Assembly (NCBI GenBank): GCA_034670405.1
Contig: JAXDDX010000033.1
Location: forward strand, 3,436,501-3,500,500
Source of the DNA: Hoplostethus atlanticus
Lineage: Eukaryota; Chordata; Actinopteri; Trachichthyiformes; Trachichthyidae
DNA: 64,000 nucleotides
Direction of reading: 5' to 3'
Shown: one piece after another, positions 61,021-64,000 of the stretch
How the letters are laid out: the number at the start of each line of letters is the position of its first letter
Numbering within the stretch: position 1 is the first letter of the stretch
Notes under the pieces: generated by a model
Told to the model about the DNA's origin: nothing
The model's input: the letters and a program-made list of their open reading frames with translations, nothing else
Database searches by the model: none
Translations under genes and position numbers: made by a program

Positions 61021-64000
61021 ACTGCAATAAACATATTGATTGAGGTTCTTAAGCATGAACAGAGCTGTAGATATATCTGCCAACATCCAACTAATCAATA
61101 TAGGAAGTGACTAATCAATGCCTACAGGTTTGAGGGTCGTTACGTTCACAGGTTCCTAAAGGTGAAATCCCGTCAATCGTAGTGCTGGAGAGAAAATGAG
61201 CCAAACAATGAATCAATGAAATTACCGATTTTTTAGACAGGCGGGAAAAAGTTGAGTCACCCTCCAGTAGTGTCCCAGACCAAGACAGGTCTGTGTCAAA
61301 ATAGCCACGAGACCAAGTACATCAGAAAAGTAAAAGTACTACAAAGAGTACTCCAGCCCTGCTACCTGGTAAAAAGATAAGAAATAAGTCCTGAAAGTAT
61401 TACAGCTTCGCTATTAAATGTTTAACTATGAAACCTTTACGTTAAACTTCAAACAATATGTACCATTTAATAAAGCGAGACAGGAGCACTGCTGCCGACT
61501 CAGTGGCTTTAGCTTTCTGGCAAGTCTCAAAAGCAACTAGGGACGAATCTAGTGACTATTTTGGACCTGAGGGACTAGTGTTAACGTGTTGATTCCCAAA
61601 GCATATGGCGACCAGTTGATACAGCTGATGCACATATGGGCTACTTCCTACGTCAAACCCAAAGAGGTCTGGTGATCATGACAGCGGGCGGCTGTGTGAA
61701 AATTAGCCTGTGACGTCATTTGGTGACGTTTTGAGCAGCCGACTACTTTCTTTGGAAAAGATGACGCATTCTCCCGTCAAGCAATTCCCGTCCTGGAGTA
61801 ATTACAGACTGAGTGAGCACTCTACCTTCTGAGTGCAATGCGTTACTTTCTCTGTAAATGATTCAGAAATACGCATCCCGTTCGTCCTTGTGATTACAGT
61901 AGACCGTCAGGAGAGAGAAGCCCACCTCTCCACCTTGTACCTGTGTATTCAGACGGACATGTTCAGCTCTCTGTCTTAACAGGCGGGACGCAGGGCGGAC
62001 TCAGGGCTGTAAATGTACAAGAGAAGTCTGCACTGCAGGGATTTCTGCGATGATGGAGTAAGTGGCTTCTCTTGGTGGTAAGGCATACAGATCAGCCGTC
62101 CCTTAGACAATACCCCCCCGCTCTTGAGTGGAAAAGTTGTTTTCACCTCCCTTCACCCGCCTCTCCAGATAAAACAAGGTAAAAATAGCTGCGTTTATTC
62201 CATTCAGTGTTTTTTCTCTAGCAACAAGGCCATTTTCCTGCAAGAGCATAATGCATTTCCTCTAAACATTATTCTGGAAAATCTAAATGGGCATGAATGA
62301 CTTTCAACACAGCACATTTTTGTTTTAAACTTTAAATCACACATTCCCTTTCCCACGTATGGCTGCAGATTTAATACAGCACCTCTCTTGGTAATGGAAG
62401 CCTGAGGAATGTAATGTTGCACGGTTGATCTATCCGACTCAATATCCAGTATTTCACTCCACGTGACAGAATAGTTTAGCTGTGTTTACAACACCAAACT
62501 ATTCCAGAAATCCATCTGAACTGTGGAGATCACACAAACATAAATATGGTGTTTTATGGTAAACTGTGAATGGAGCAATAACCTGTATATATATAACAAC
62601 GTATATATCACGTATATAGGATATCATACACAAGTCACAATTTATTGCACCCATGTATTTACTGTATGTGACATTAAGAGGAATGTGAGTATAGTGAGTG
62701 ATCTCTTGAGTGACGTGCATGAACAAGTTTAATACTTTATTAAAGTAATTAAATGAAGTAATTCATTGTTTATTATCATTTAAATAAACAAAAATGATCT
62801 CAAACCCAAAATATAGTGGTAATTTAACTGCAACCTAACAGAGATTACAAATCCTGAGCTATATATCGTTACTGTTTACAGACATTATATATTGATATTG
62901 TTTGCAGACAACACAGAATGTGCTAAAAAAAGAAAACATTTTATTATTTTAAAAATACATCAGTTGTTAATTTTGAAATTTGAAATGTGTTTTGTCTCAG
63001 AACAGAAATAAAATGTTAAAACACTGTATGTGCACGCTGTGTTGTTTTAAATCACATCTGAGTAAAATATCATTTGACTGGAAACATATTTTATAACATG
63101 AATACTGGATTCATACTTTCTTTTTGCAGACAGTTTATTTAGTTTATTTGTCTTCCTAAGGCATCCAAACAACAACCAGCTGTAATGCCTCATGACCCGA
63201 TCACATTCATTAATCCATAGTAATCATCTGTCCTCATTATGGTGCAGTAATACAGTGATCCAGTGCAGATCAAAGACAAAACAACCCTGTGGAGCCCCGG
63301 AGGGTTGAACCAGAGAGCTGCGTCTCTATGTGTCTACCATGTAAACCGCTCCATTGAACACCTCTCCCATCATCCTGGCAATAAATGCGCCGGCTGCACC
63401 ATCACAAGCCACCACATCTTTATTGAGCCTTTTATTGACCAGTTTGACTCGGGGAGGTGTCATGGCCGCCCCTGCCCCCCCAGGAAAAACCTGCGCGTCC
63501 TTATTTCACAGCACAAAGCGCGACCTTGGTACAATCGGGTTAAGGAGAAGAATGAGGACATAGCAGGATCTCCTTTCCTGTCCAGGCACATAGGTGCGGC
63601 CGGGGCGATTTGTTTTTTACCTTCAAGGTCATTGTCCATCCATCTGTGAAACCTGGCCGAGTCTTCGGAGCGGAACGAGCCGTAGACCACACAGCAAGAC
63701 CAAAAGCCTGAGGACCTCTCCAGCCACTTGTCTGGGAATGCCGTCAAAACGATGGAAGGATTCCTGATTCCAGTGTGGAGAGAGTTATTTGACAAAACAT
63801 TTTGGGAATTTCTTCTTTTTTTTCAGGCATTTTCCCATGTTTTTCTTTCTTTTCCAGGTGTAACCACACCAATGCAGGCTGTTATTGTACACCAAATAAG
63901 AATAATTGACTTGCCTGGTTTAATAGAGGTTTAATACAATCAATTACAGAACACCTAGTCATAGTACATTCACACTTTCTCAGCGCTGCACTGGTGAATT

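Larger units (their letters stand above)
55949..64000. other. non-coding stretch to the window end
   Basis: No gene supported. The largest open frame (56707-57435, plus, 242 codons) has no recognisable domain and a composition like the surroundings. A poly(A) run lies at 58967-58986, a CAAGACCA-type repeat at 60940-61015 and a retroelement fragment at 60533-60572. The block 62570-63130 is very AT-rich. Confidence 0.55.

Overview
The window is vertebrate genomic DNA, almost certainly from a teleost fish. One real protein-coding gene is visible: the last eight coding exons of an Eph receptor tyrosine kinase on the + strand (1060-7778), followed by a long 3' UTR. The encoded protein closely matches EphA7 as I know it, up to a C-terminus of ...HGTGVQV, so I call it epha7. 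Short introns with GT/AG borders, a Tc1-like transposon end, a hAT-type MITE, an L2-like LINE tail and CCTTGAGCAAGG-type repeats all point to a ray-finned fish, probably a percomorph. The species cannot be named from this sequence.

Layout. Positions 1-1059 are intron upstream of the juxtamembrane exon. Positions 1060-7778 hold the end of the juxtamembrane segment, the whole kinase domain, the SAM domain and a PDZ-binding tail. The 3' UTR starts at 7779 and probably ends near 11445. From about 11.45 kb to 64 kb I find no exon, rRNA, intact tRNA or CRISPR-like structure. This is a gene desert with fragmentary transposable elements, microsatellites, a TTAGC-type pentamer satellite, a tRNA-Lys-like pseudogene and AT-rich, homeodomain-site-rich stretches that could be regulatory. 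Large non-coding flanks are usual for EPHA7 in vertebrates, so the desert may belong to its regulatory landscape; that is inference.

Most notable points. (1) The kinase exon 2975-3125 carries one extra base and, 16 bases later, a change that turns the Pro of the APE motif into Thr. Read literally the receptor is truncated in its activation segment. (2) An 82-bp segment is present twice, 5.1 kb apart, with one mismatch. (3) A dispersed repeat of roughly 400-500 bp that I could not name is present three times (near 12.2, 25.0 and 44.9 kb). (4) A 205-bp hAT-type MITE has clear terminal inverted repeats and a near-perfect 8-bp target duplication. I did not find a new gene system; the two longest open frames in the desert look like chance or repeat-driven ORFs.
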